DNA of 64,000 bases, taken from Prorocentrum cordatum (taxonomy: Eukaryota > Sar > Dinophyceae > Prorocentrales > Prorocentraceae). The notes beneath the pieces were generated by a model. That model was not told the origin of the DNA, did no database searches, and was given only the letters and a program-made list of their open reading frames with translations. Positions within the stretch are counted from its first letter, which is position 1; each line of letters opens with the position of its first letter. The translations under genes and the position numbers were made by a program. Positions 9,258 to 19,354 of the stretch are shown here, in pieces. Where the stretch lies: positions 62,001 to 126,000 of the forward strand of contig CAUYUJ010005658.1 in assembly GCA_963575745.1 (NCBI GenBank), given 5' to 3'.

Positions 9258-12165
9258 ATGTCCAGTTGCTCCCCGATGGCTGGTGCTTCTACGTGCGATC
9301 GTCAACGGGACCCGCTGCGAGACCTCCCGACGCCGCCCTACGCGGCGATGGCGGGGAGGGATCCCCACTTGACGGAGAGGGGCCGCAGGGTGACGTGGCG
9401 GAGGCTTGCCAGGGCGACGGCGGCGATAAGATCTTTGGCTCGAGGGCACTGCAAGGTAGTGGAGGAGCTGAGGCGCGACTACCCGCCATCTACCTGGTCG
9501 AGCGCGACGCCGACGCAGAGGACGATCATCAACGAGCTCTGGTCGAAGTTGGTGCTGAGAGCCGACTGGGGGAGCATCAGCGATGGCAGGGCGGTTCTCG
9601 GCCGCCTGGGCGCGGGCAGAATGATGGACTATGGCGGTGTCGGGCAGACGGCACGGACAACTGGACGACTGAAGAAGGGGGACCTGTGCGACCTCTTGGC
9701 GGAGCAGGTGTCGGTCCCCCGACGGGGCGTCAGGGGCCTACCCATATCGAAGCTGTCGGCGGCCGCGACCCCCTACCTCGAGAACGTGGCGGGCCCCATG
9801 CTGAAGACGGACGACGAGATCGACTGGGACAGGTATCGCGGGATGAAGAGCTACTGCGACCCAGGGTGGAGGAACAAGACGAACCGTCTGGAGCTGAGCC
9901 TCCGCATGTGGGAGGGGGGCATGTTGACGTACGTCGACCACATCGAGGAGCGGGTGGGCGTGTTCACGGTGGTGAAAAACCTGAGTCAGGACGACGAGTG
10001 CCGAGTGGAGTCATCGCGGCTCGTCTGGGACTGCCGGCGTCTCAACCTGAGGTTTCGGAGGCCACCGTGGACGGGACTGGGGTCACCGAGTGCGCTGAGT
10101 TCACTGGATTTGTCCCCCGACGTGCTGGGTACGAAGGAGCTCTTCTCGTTCGCGGGGGACATTCCAGATTGGTTTTACAGGCTGAGATGGAACAGCAAGT
10201 TGGCGGAGTTTTGTGTGCTGGAGGACGTCTCCCCGAGGGAACTGTGGAAGTATTCCTGCGAAGTGGGGAGGCCGATAGAGGAGCCCTCGGCGACGAGCGT
10301 GGGTGTTGGAGCCATCGCACCCGTGATGGGTCATTCCTGGGCTGTGTTATTGGCCCACTCCTGCCTCACCGAGTGCCTCAGGGACGTGCAGGGCTACGAG
10401 GTGGCGGAGCTGGCGTACGGTCGGCCGACCCCCTCCTTCGAGAAGGCCTCGCTGATCCTGATGCTCTACATCGACGACTACATCGGTTTCAGGATCCTGG
10501 ACGCGAAGGACGGCGACATCCAGATAGACAAGGACATCGTCAAGGGCTCTCTCGAGGCGAAGGGTCTGCAGGCTCACAAGGAGGATTGGGGGCCTGGGAT
10601 GACGAGGGGTCTAGGCCTGACTATCCGAGGACGTCCATACACCGTCATGATACAGCCCGAGAAAATGAAGGAGCTGGTCTTGGCGACGGAGGCCATCGGG
10701 ATAGCTGGGAGCACCACGCCATCGCGTCTGTCGTCTTTGCTGGGGATGTGGACCTGGTGTCTTATGATCTCTCGGTCTGGCTTCGCGATCCTCAGCGCGA
10801 TCTACGCGTGGGTGCAGGAGCACATGAGCGACGAGTGGGGCGAGAACCTGAGGCTCCCCCAGGACGTCGTGTCCGAGCTGATGGCGCTGGCGAGCCTCTC
10901 GGTTTACTTTACCTCCAACCTCGAGGCCGACTGGCACCCCAAGGTGTTCATGACGGACGCCTCCGAGGAGGGCTACGGCATCGTTCAGACGGAGGCCACT
11001 TCGAGAGAGTGCCGCTCGGAGATGAGCAAGGGGAACCACCGGGTCTGGGAGATGAGGACCGAGGAGGCCTTTGGCGAGATCGAGAAGGAGATCGAGATGG
11101 CTGGACAGGAGGACGACGAGGTCATCCACCCCCCAGCGGGGACACCAGGCTTCCTCGAGCTCTACTCGGGCGTCGAAGCGCTGACGGACGACCTGAGAAC
11201 GATCGAGGGCATCTGGTGCGAGGCCTCGGAGATCCTGCGCGGCCCAAACTACGACCTGATGATCCCGAGCGAGCTCGAGCGGCTCTTCGGACGGATCGAG
11301 GCGCTGGTGGTGGTTGGTGCACCTGCAGCCTGGCAAGGACGCTGTCGCACAGCACCTGGCGCTGGAGGTGGCCAAGCTGATGCGCAAGGAGGGCCTCATC
11401 TTCACGGCGGTCCTTCGGCACACCCGGTTTATCGACGAGGTCTGGTCCGACTTTTTGGAGCTGGACGGGGTCTACGGCTACACCTGCGGCAACTCGTTAT
11501 CGGAGGCGCTGCTGGTGACCAACGACAAGCGGTTCTCGAGGCTTCGCAGTGTGGAGGAGCCTGGGACCTGGTCAGGCACAGTGGAGACGGACTTCAACTA
11601 CGGCACTGCCTGGCGGAAGTTGCACGGCGAGACCGTGGCGGAGATCTTGCCCGATTGGTGCAGAGTCTCGGCGGGGGCCCAGGCGAGGATCGAGGAGGGG
11701 CAGCTGAAGATCGTGCGCGCGAGGGGTCAGGCCCTACCCGCTTCTGCCTCATGGACGACGGTTTCGAGGTGGGCTTTACTGTTTCAGGGGAAGTGGGCCA
11801 CGGAGGAGCACGACAACATCCTCGGGCTGCGCACGATCGTTGCATTGCTTCGTCACCTTTCCCGATCAAGGCCTTGCTGGGGCAAGAGGGTACTGGTGTT
11901 CTCGGACTCCTTGGTATCCATGGGAGTGCTGGCCAAAGGACGTTCATCAGCGGCTGGCTTACTGCATCTGGCGAGACAAGCTGCAGCAGTGGTGCTGGTT
12001 TGTGGCATCAAGCTGTGTACGAGATGGGTTGCCTCGGAAGACAACGTGGCCGACGGACCGAGTCGTGGGCTGGGGATCGGAGCGGCAGAAGCGACGAAGG
12101 AGGAGCACAAGTGGCGTCACACCCCGAAGGCGGCGAGGGCGATGCTGGGGAGGCCCTCGACGTGA
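9258..12165 (+). CDS. YR element reverse transcriptase / RNase H, with one frame change
   Basis: The protein would copy element RNA into DNA and degrade the template. It runs in one frame from ATG 9258 to about 11,313, then must move forward one base to continue to the TGA at 12,163-12,165. RT motif A is GDIPDWFYRL (Asp at residue 301) and motif C is LYIDDYIGF (Asp 406/407, codons 10,473-10,478). RNase H begins at FMTDASEEGYGI (first Asp at 10,956). It resumes after a large insertion with TEEHDNILGL (about 11,800), VLVFSDSLVSMGVL (about 11,890) and NVADGPSRG (about 12,046), supplying the remaining acidic residues. The insertion (about 11,149-11,690) is methyltransferase-like. An extra T at 11,314-11,315 would explain the shift, by mutation, assembly error or programmed +1 shifting. 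The original frame happens to stay open to 13,460. Confidence 0.9.
11149..11690 (+). other. C5-methyltransferase-like domain inserted in RNase H
   Basis: Between the first RNase H Asp and the rest of that domain lies a region starting GFLELYSGVEALTDDL, which resembles the SAM-binding motif I (FSG/YSG) of class I methyltransferases. It is followed by a CEASEILRGPNYDL acidic block, then after the frame change VHLQPGKDAV, where C5-methyltransferases have G-P-C. Later blocks are DGVYGYTCGN, LLVTND and LHGETVAEILPDWC. The catalytic Pro-Cys is absent and the E-N-x motif is replaced, so I infer an inactive relic. C5 DNA methyltransferases captured by dinoflagellate retrotransposons are known from published work. 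My assignment rests on motif pattern only. Confidence 0.55.
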
Positions 12166-13460
12166 TGAGTTACCTGGTGGAGCTGGCCGAGGCGCTGGAG
12201 AGGTCCGAGGAGTGGGTCTTCGGGCACCATCCCCCGCGGAGTACTTCGACGAGATCACGGCCATCTTGTCTCTTCCTGATCATCTTCGGCCTCGTGCACA
12301 CCGTCGGAGCTGTTCGTTCGACATCGAGACCACCGCCCTTGAAGACCAGGGGAGCGCTGGCTTGGACGAACGCGGCCACGGACACGTTGGAGTTCAACAA
12401 CAGATTGGCGATCCACGCGGTCGACGACAAGACGAATGTGGTGTACGAGAAGGCTGTCAGGGAGTTTCTCATCGACACCAAGAGGCTGGGCGTTCCGTTC
12501 GAGACGGTGCACCAGCGCGACAAGGCCTTGGCATCATACCTCTCGGATCTATGCTACGTACGTGGACTTGGGTATGCGAGTGGCAGTTTGGCTTTCAATG
12601 GCTTCATGCACATCTTCGAGGATCATCGTAACTACCTGCCCCTCGCCGCGAGGGCCCTCAAGGCGTGGGAGAGGCAGCAGCAGGGGCAGGAGGGGCAGCC
12701 CATCCCTATCGAAGGGGTCGCGCTGATAGTGGTGGATTTGTGTGAGCGCGGGCTGCCCCTCGAGGCCTGCGCCGTCATAGTGCAGCTGGACGGCTGGCTA
12801 CGAGAGCAGGATTGGGCCGGCCTTCGGAGGCGCGACGTGAGCACGGACAAGACGGGGCGCATGGCCTTGCTCCTGGGGGACCGCGCCAGGGGCGAGAAGG
12901 TCAAGACGGGGTCGGGCCAGGGCGTCGAGCTGACGACGGAGCTCGGCAAACAGATCATGAAGGTCTTGATCTCCGACCTCGCCCCCGACGATTGCGTCTT
13001 CCCCATCACCCCCGACAAGTACAGGCGCGAGTGGAACCGCTCCCTCGTCAGGCTCGGGCTCGAGCAGTTCGGGCCCCCGCATGGGCTCAGGCATGCGGGA
13101 GCCGCCCACTTTGTGGCGGGAGGGGGAGACTTGGAGGTCGCGCGGAGAAGGGGGCGCTGGAACACCTCCAGTGCCCTCCAGAGGTATACGAAGTCGTTCA
13201 TCCTCATCGCGAGGCGCAGCATCATGAGCGACGCCAATCTTCGAGACGGCGAGGAGTTCTGGCGGGCCCCAGGCATGTTCATGTCACAGGCGCTGGGGAA
13301 ATCCAGGGTGGCGCAGAAGCCACTCACTGCTCGTCTGATAGGTATGCTGAAGGGGCTGCAGGGCGACTCGCTGCCGCTCGGCTCCACCGCGGAGCCGCGC
13401 CCAAAGGTGGCGAGGCCCAGGTCGGGCCTCACGGCGCAAATTAGAAGGCGCAGCACGTAG
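12165..13460 (+). CDS. YR element tyrosine recombinase (integrase)
   Basis: Predicted 431-residue recombinase that would integrate the circular DNA copy in the nucleus. The start ATG overlaps the RT/RNase H stop by one base (TGATG), suggesting coupled termination-reinitiation. The catalytic set is complete: Arg 213 in WLREQDWAGLRRRDV, Lys at 245 or 247 in EKVKTGSG, His 306 / Arg 309 in PPHGLRHAGA, Trp 332 in GRW at the H/W position, and nucleophile Tyr 341 in QRYTKS. An N-terminal helical region (about residues 70-190) fits a core-binding domain. The basic C-terminal tail ends before a TAG. The frame is intact, unlike the RT, and is the same frame as the 5' part of RT. Presence of YR instead of a DDE integrase puts the element in the DIRS/PAT/Ngaro order. 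Confidence 0.95.
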   Translation: MSYLVELAEALERSEEWVFGHHPPRSTSTRSRPSCLFLIIFGLVHTVGAVRSTSRPPPLKTRGALAWTNAATDTLEFNNRLAIHAVDDKTNVVYEKAVREFLIDTKRLGVPFETVHQRDKALASYLSDLCYVRGLGYASGSLAFNGFMHIFEDHRNYLPLAARALKAWERQQQGQEGQPIPIEGVALIVVDLCERGLPLEACAVIVQLDGWLREQDWAGLRRRDVSTDKTGRMALLLGDRARGEKVKTGSGQGVELTTELGKQIMKVLISDLAPDDCVFPITPDKYRREWNRSLVRLGLEQFGPPHGLRHAGAAHFVAGGGDLEVARRRGRWNTSSALQRYTKSFILIARRSIMSDANLRDGEEFWRAPGMFMSQALGKSRVAQKPLTARLIGMLKGLQGDSLPLGSTAEPRPKVARPRSGLTAQIRRRST

Positions 13461-13650
13461 CCTCACTTCTCCATTTAATATGAAGAATGTTGTGTTTTCG
13501 GTGATCCCTAAATATGTGCCTAAGCTGGGGGGGTCAGGACTAGTTACCTACTCCTTCGCCCCTCCCTCCCCCCCCCCCCTGGTGTGCTACGTTCTGCGCA
13601 GTGCAATCTAGATAGGGCCTGCGGCCAGAAGGGGCTGGTTGGCCTGTGTG
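13461..13650 (+). other. YR element 3' untranslated region
   Basis: Unique internal sequence between the recombinase stop and B1, with a C-run near 13,570. No polyadenylation signal is evident. Confidence 0.6.
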
Positions 13651-13939
13651 GGGTCTTCCGCACGTGATCTGTTTTTGTTGGCCTCGAGGGCCCCCTGGAG
13701 TGCCAGGTCAGGTACCGACTTGTTGGGGCCTTCGGGGCCCGCCTGCAGGTCCCGAGCGGGATCGATCGAACAAACTTTGGGGGCTGGACGCCCCACGCTC
13801 TCCCGTGTCTGGTTTCGCCTCGTCTTCTGCTGCTGTGTCGGGTATTCGCAGTTATCCTTTGAAGCCTGACGGCGCCGTGGGCGCCGCCTGACCCCCTACA
13901 GCTCTGGCACGTGGGATCCTAGGACAGCGTAGTTTAAAT
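13651..13939 (+). repeat. B1: internal copy of the right repeat of the YR element
   Basis: Begins GGGTCTTCCGCACGTG and ends CGTAGTTTAAAT. It matches 14,065-14,353 with 5 substitutions in 289 positions. Its last three bases overlap the start of A2. Confidence 0.93.
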
Positions 13940-14038
13940 AAATGTTATTATAACGCTCTTTTATACTGCTTGTTCCCCCCCCCTCGTGCCGTCCTCTTCT
14001 GTGTCCTCCCTCGGCTCTGCCGTCCACAAGATTTCGGC
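13937..14038 (+). repeat. A2: internal copy of the left repeat of the YR element
   Basis: Matches A1 (6,929-7,030) over 102 bp with 2 substitutions. It directly abuts B1, recreating the circle-junction arrangement. A 26-bp spacer (14,039-14,064) separates it from B2. Confidence 0.93.
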
Positions 14039-14064
14039 CCCGCCCGCCCTCCTCTCGAGGGGAA

Positions 14065-14353
14065 GGGTCTTCCGCACGTGATCTGTTTTTGTTGGCCTCG
14101 AGGGCCCCCTGGAGTGCCAGGTCAGGTACCGACTGTTTGGGGCCTTCGGGGCCCGCCTGCAGGTCCCGAGCGGGATCGATCGAACAAACTTTGGGGGCTG
14201 GACGCCCCACGCTCGCCCGTGTCTGGTTTCGCCTCGTCTTCTGCTGCTGTGTCGGGTATTCGCAATTATCCTTTGAAGCCTGACGGCGCCGTGGGCGCCG
14301 CCTGACCCCCTACAGCTCTGGCGCGTGGGATCCTAGGACAGCGTAGTTTAAAT
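14065..14353 (+). repeat. B2: right terminal repeat of the YR element
   Basis: Copy of B1 with 5 substitutions. Its end at TTTAAAT defines the right boundary of the element, after which the sequence (GAGTATTAAG) is unrelated to A2. Confidence 0.93.
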
Positions 14354-15015
14354 GAGTATTAAGAACGTAAGTCGAACAGAGACGATTCCCGACAAGGCTC
14401 TCTACGAAGATCCTAAGGGCGTCCATAAGGGGGGCCCATGAGAACTTCAGAAGGCAATCCAAGAGGATCCCAAGACCGCTCCGAGAGGGGTTCCAGGGGG
14501 CGGCCCAAGCGAGGCTCGAAGAAGGCTCACAGAAATCCCAAGACAGATCACAGGAGGGCCCCACGAGGCGCCCCAAGAAGGCTCGAACATTGCCCCCATG
14601 TGGCCACAAGAGAGCCCCGGGAAGTGCACCCATAAAGAACGAACAGGTTGCGAAAAGGGCCCCACGGCGACAGGGCCCCAAGAAGAGGCACTCGTGCGCA
14701 TCTCCGTGAGGAATTCCCACTCGTGAGAGTTGTTCACCGTGCCGTCGTAGATGTAGGAGCCACTCTTCGTCTCGGGCCGCGTCAGCGCGACGGCGTTGCG
14801 AAAATAAACCAGTGCCATGGCGCAACGCTCCGTCACCTAGCGAGGGAAACAACCAGTAGAGAAAGTAAAAAGAGGTAGTGCGAAACTCTCTGACGAGACG
14901 TGCGCGCAGTGGTACGATACGGGGATCGTGTAGTAGCTTCGCTGCCAGTGTGATCACGATGCGTTTTAGGCCCCTAGAGGTCAAGCGGCAGCGAATGGCG
15001 CATATACGCACGTGA
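14354..15015. other. Flank with CCCAAGA-family repeat, no gene
   Basis: Positions 14,450-14,640 carry imperfect CCCAAGA / CCAAGAAGGC units of the family seen at 5.0-5.9 kb. The minus strand is open for 253 codons, but part of that frame is repeat-derived and no domain is recognisable. Confidence 0.5.
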
Positions 15016-15019
15016 CACA

Positions 15020-15152
15020 TGCACCATTTCACAACCAGCATCAGCATCATCAACATCAGCATCCAAGACAAATCATCACCATCATGATCATAGTCATGGT
15101 CGCCATCAGCATCAGCGTCGTGATGAAAAAAAACCTCACCAGTATCATCAGG

Positions 15153-15188
<36 letters not shown>

Positions 15189-15870
15189 TTGAGCATCATC
15201 ACATCAGAATCGTCACCCCCACCATCGTCATCATAATCATCATCGTCGTCACCATCATCATAAACATCATCGTCACCATCGCCATCATCAGGATCATCAT
15301 CATCATGATCATCACCAGCATCCTCAGACGCATCATCATCAGTATCATAATCATCATCATCGTCTTCATCATCAAGCTCATCACCATAGTCATGATCACC
15401 ATCATCATCGTATCATCGTCGTCGTCACCAACATCATCGGTATCATTAAACTCATCAGCATCGTCCTCAACACAATCACCAACATCAACATCAGCATCAT
15501 CATGATCATCACCACCACCATCAACCTCAACCGCATCATCGTCATCCTCATCATCATCCACCTCATCATCCTTATGCGCATCCTCGTCACCATAATCATC
15601 ATCATCATCATCATCATCAGTATCATCATCGTCGCCATCGTCATCGGCATCGTCAGCATCCCCATCACCATCGCCATCGCAATCACCATAGCCGTCATCA
15701 TCACCATCATAACATCATTCGTGTCATCATCAACCTGCGTTTCCTCGTCACCACCATCATCCTCATCTTTGTCATACTTCTGTCGACCAGCATTGTCATG
15801 GTCTCATCAAAATGCCCATCATCATCAACACCACCCCAATCATCCTCAACACCACCCTCCGCACCATCAT
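15020..15870. repeat. CAT/CATC microsatellite
   Basis: About 850 bases of near-continuous CATCAT and CACCATCATC units, with interruptions such as GTCGTC. The open frames translate to poly-Ile/Ser/His or poly-Met/Asp and are not genes. Confidence 0.95.
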
Positions 15871-16139
15871 CATCGTCCTCCTCCTTCCCGCTGCCTCCTG
15901 GAACTCGGTCAGGAATTCGTTCATGATGTAGCGTATGCGGGCGCCGCCGGACGCCTCCTTGCCCGCGCCTCGGCACGGCGCCGCGCACCTACGCACTCAG
16001 AGTCATTACCTTCAGCACTCCAGGCCTAAGCAACGCTTGCGAGCGTGGACCCCGAGCACAAGGTTCGTTCACTTTCGATGTGCAGTCTGTGCGGCTGAAT
16101 ATGTGAATGGTGCAACCTTTGAACTGCGATCTGCTTGAT

Positions 16140-17045
16140 GCATAATCAGATCCAATGTTAGCCAGCGTGGGCACGGCACGGCCAGTGACAACAGCGACGG
16201 CACGGCCAGTGACGGCGCCGACGCTGATCACGCCGACGACGATGGCGGCGTCCTCGCATCGGTGATGAAGGTTTTGGAAGTTCGACATACGTGCGCGGCC
16301 GACGCGCGAGAGTGGCCCGCATTGCATTACTTGACACGGATCGCGCCCCCGAGCACGCGCGCAAGGGCGCTCGAATGATGTCGACATGCGGCGCGAAAGG
16401 CCCGTTTGGCCGAATGTAATGGAGATGGTGAAAGACCCATGGTTTTCTTGAGAATCCGCAAGACCGCGAGCGCTGATGTTTTTGAAAACTGATGTTGCAA
16501 GACTATGTATGTTGTATGTATTCGGAGCACTCGATTGCGAAATCCTTGCAAAACCAGTGCTTGTTGAAGGATGTCGGCCTCGCCCGACGGCGCACGAGTG
16601 CACTTCGTCGTATTGGTTGCAAGGGATTTATGCGACAGCTCGCGCGCTAGGGCGTTCGAACGATTTTGACATGCGCGCGCGGGAAGCTCATTTGAGAGCA
16701 TGTCATGAACATGTTGAAACATCTATGGTTTGCTTTTATTTCGCGAGAGCGCGAACGAAAACTTTGTTGATAATTAGTTGTATGTGATCGGGACACTCGA
16801 TTTTGAATTCCCAGCGGCACCTCAAATTTTGGGCATGCGCGCGCGGCGAGGCGCGCGTGCGTACTTCGTCCCGTTTTTGCAAGGGATCATTGAAAACTGA
16901 TGATTGCAGACAAACGAATAAACGCACATAATATTTGTTGCAATGGCATGCCTGGGACGGTATGGATTCATATTTAAAATGGACGATGGGGCGAAATCCA
17001 ATGTATGCCATACGAAAAGGTGTACCGTTAACTGCGGGGGGGATC
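16140..17045 (+). repeat. Dispersed repeat family R, copy 1
   Basis: Carries at least two diverged ~0.26-0.28-kb units, each with a GCATGCGCGCGCG block, ACTTCGTCC, TTGCAAGGGAT, GGGCGTTCGAACGAT and ACTCGATTTTGAA. The end (TATGGATTCATATTT, GGACGATGGGGC, then a G-run) matches the end of copy 3. Same orientation as copies 2 and 3. Confidence 0.75.
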
Positions 17046-17134
17046 TTATTTTGACGTCTCTGCAGAACTCACGACATCCTGACCCCCGGCAGGCGAACCA
17101 ATGGCACCGCCGACCGCCACCCCTTTTCCGTTTC

Positions 17135-18545
17135 AACCAAATCCGAGAAATCCGGCGAGTCGGGCGAGTCCCACCCTCGCGTGGGACATCCTCTGAAAAA
17201 CCAGCACCCGAGCCTCCCAAACAAGGGCTCCCAACTTCGCGCTTCGCGCTGCGCGAAGCGCGAAGTGCAAATAACTGCGCGCTCTCGCGCCGCCTCCCAG
17301 GGGAATCGGAGCCGAACCGCGAAGCGCGAACCGCGTATAACTTCGCGCCCTCGAGGGCGCCCTTGCCAAAGGAGGCCCTCAGAGGCCTGCCTCTTCCGTT
17401 GCAGGCGAGATCCGGGAAATCTGGCGAATCGGGCGAATCTGGCGACGAATTCCAAACTGGCGCCCTCGCGTGGGACGTCCTCAGAAAAACAGGCCCCCGA
17501 GCCTCCCCAAGGAGGCCCTCAGAGGCCTGCCTCTTCCGTTGCAGGCGAGATCCGCGAAATCTGACGAATGCGGCAAATCCGGCGACGAATTCCAAACCGG
17601 CGCCCTCGCGTGGGACGTCCTCAGAAAAAACGCTTCACCAGAGCCTCCCTAAGGACGCCATCGGAAGGCTCCCCGTTCCGTTTCAGGCGAGGTCCGGGAA
17701 ATCTGGCGAACCGGGCGAATATATGGCGACGAATTCCAAACCGGCGCCCACACGTGGGACATCCTCAGACAGACCGGCCCCCCGAGCCTCCCCAAGGAGG
17801 CCCTCCAAGAACCCCCCTGTTTCGTTCCCAGCGAGATCCGGGAAATCCGGCGAATCGGGCGAATACGGCGACGAATTCCAAACCGGCGCCCTCGCGTGGA
17901 ACATTCTCAGAATAATGAGCCTTCCCAAGGAGGCCCGCAGAGGCCCCCCTGCCGTTTCAGACAAGATCCGGGACATCCGGCGAATCGGGCGAATCCGGCG
18001 ACGAATTCCAAACCAACGCCCTCGCATGGGACATCCTCAGAAAAAAAACGCCGCTGGAACCTCCACAAGGAAGCCCTCGAAAGCCCCCCTGTTTCGTTTC
18101 AGGCGAGATCCGGGGAATCCGGCGAACATGGCGAAAACGGCGACGAATTCCAAACCAGCGCCCTCGCGTGGGACATCCTCAGAAAAGCTGGCCCCCGAGC
18201 CTCCCCAAAGAGGCCCTCAGAGGGCCCCTGTTCCGTTTCGAGCGAGATCTGGGAAATCTGACGAACCGGGGCGACGAGTTCCAAACTGGCGCCCTCGCGT
18301 GGGACGTCCTCAGAAAAAAAAGCCCCCGAGCCTCCCCAAGGAGACCCTCAGAGGCCTGCCTCTTCCCTTGCAGGCGAGATCCGGGAAATCTGACGAACCT
18401 GGCGAATCCAGCGACGAATTCCAAACCGGCGCCCTCGCGTGGGACGTCCTCAGAAAAAACAAAAAAACGAAGCCTCCCCAAGGAGACCCTCAAAGACCCC
18501 CTGTTCCGTTTCAGGCGAATCCGGCACGAATTCAAAAATGCTGCC
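17135..18545. repeat. 138-bp satellite array
   Basis: Eight units are marked by GACGAATTCCAAA at 17,444, 17,584, 17,728, 17,870, 18,000, 18,142, 18,273 (GACGAGTTCC) and 18,413. Spacings are 140, 144, 142, 130, 142, 131 and 140, mean about 138. Degenerate half-units lie on both sides. Each unit also carries CCCTCGCGTGGGAC, CCTCAGAAAA, GAGCCTCCCCAAGGA and GGCGAGATCCGGGAAATC. A plus-strand frame stays open for 592 codons across it because the units lack stops. The spacings are not multiples of three, so a repeat protein is unlikely. Confidence 0.92.
17234..17266. repeat. Perfect 16-bp-stem palindrome
   Basis: The arm ACTTCGCGCTTCGCGC is followed by a single T and then its exact reverse complement. 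It sits at the left edge of the satellite array. Related GAAGCGCGAACCGCG text follows at about 17,318. Confidence 0.9.
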
Positions 18546-19354
18546 CTCCAGTGACACGTTTTTCTTATTTATTTATTTATATATATATATATGTGTTTTT
18601 CTTATATATATATATATATATATACACCAAAAAAAACGCCCCCCCGCTTTCCTCATCTCCTCACCCTCGCCCCAATGCTTCAGGATCCTGCTCCTCGCCC
18701 TCCTCTCTCTCATTATCCTGATCCTCCCTCTACTCGTGATCCTCACTCTGCTGATCCTCGGTTTCCTCTGCTGGTCCCTCTCTCCTGCTCCACGCTTGCC
18801 CGATCCTCACCATCCTGATTATCATGTTCGCCAGCCTCGCTCTCCTGGTCCTCCTTCTCCACATCCTCACCCTCCTGCTCCACGCTCACCTGATCCTCAC
18901 CTGCACGACCCTCACTCGCCTGATCCTCCCCCTCGCGAGCCTCGCCCTCCTGATCCTCGCGCTCATTATCATTTCGATCATTTCCCACACGCCGAGAAAC
19001 GCACGCCCCTTCTTCTATATACAGAACCCCCCGATCAACCGCAGAACGGCTGGCTAGCACTCTCTTTGAACAATTACTAGTATACATTGTTATACATACA
19101 TATATATACACAAATAAACACACATACATATCTAGTATAGTGGTGAAACTATGTGGTGCAAACTATGTCGTGCAAACTGGGTTTAACAAACGAGTTGGCA
19201 CGTCCCATGCTCTTGCATACATCCCGCCCACCCACACGCAGCTTGGCTTGCAAAATCCATGCGGTGGCGATTGCAATGAGTGCTTGCCGTTCGCTGGTCC
19301 ATCTCTGCGGCGCCGCCTCGAACCCAAGCGCGCGCGCAGCGGCCAGCTAGTTTG
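18546..19354. other. AT microsatellite and CCTGATCCTC minisatellite, no gene
   Basis: TA dinucleotide runs lie at about 18,576-18,592 and 18,604-18,624. From about 18,660 to 18,985 the DNA is pyrimidine-rich with repeated CCTGATCCTC / CCTCCTGCTCC units. At 19,140-19,190 GTGGTGCAAACTATG-like units of the TGCACCACA family appear. Open frames here are Leu/Pro/Ser repeat translations. Confidence 0.6.

Larger units (their letters stand above)
6929..14353 (+). mobile_element. PAT/Ngaro-like tyrosine-recombinase retrotransposon
   Basis: A 7,425-bp element with split direct repeats in the order A1 - ORFs - B1 - A2 - B2. A1 and A2 are 102 bp each and differ at 2 positions; B1 and B2 are 289 bp each and differ at 5. 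The B1/A2 junction joins the element's right and left ends, as expected if replication passes through a circle integrated by a tyrosine recombinase. No target-site duplication is seen, as is known for YR retrotransposons. The interior encodes ORF1, RT/RNase H and a tyrosine recombinase, all on the plus strand. The recombinase is intact but RT/RNase H needs a frame change, so this copy may not be autonomous. Family assignment rests on architecture plus motifs; PAT versus Ngaro needs phylogeny. Confidence 0.93.

Noticed and set aside
9249-13460. A single 1,403-codon protein
   Set aside because: The middle third (about 11,316-12,164) in this frame has Gly/Arg-rich shadow sequence, while the next frame carries RNase H motifs. 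I keep RT/RNase H and recombinase as separate products.
17135-18545. CRISPR-like array
   Set aside because: Units are continuous tandem repeats of about 138 bp with no constant-length unique spacers.
16943-18721. A 592-residue repeat protein
   Set aside because: The tandem units have lengths not divisible by three and are open on both strands, so absence of stops is compositional.
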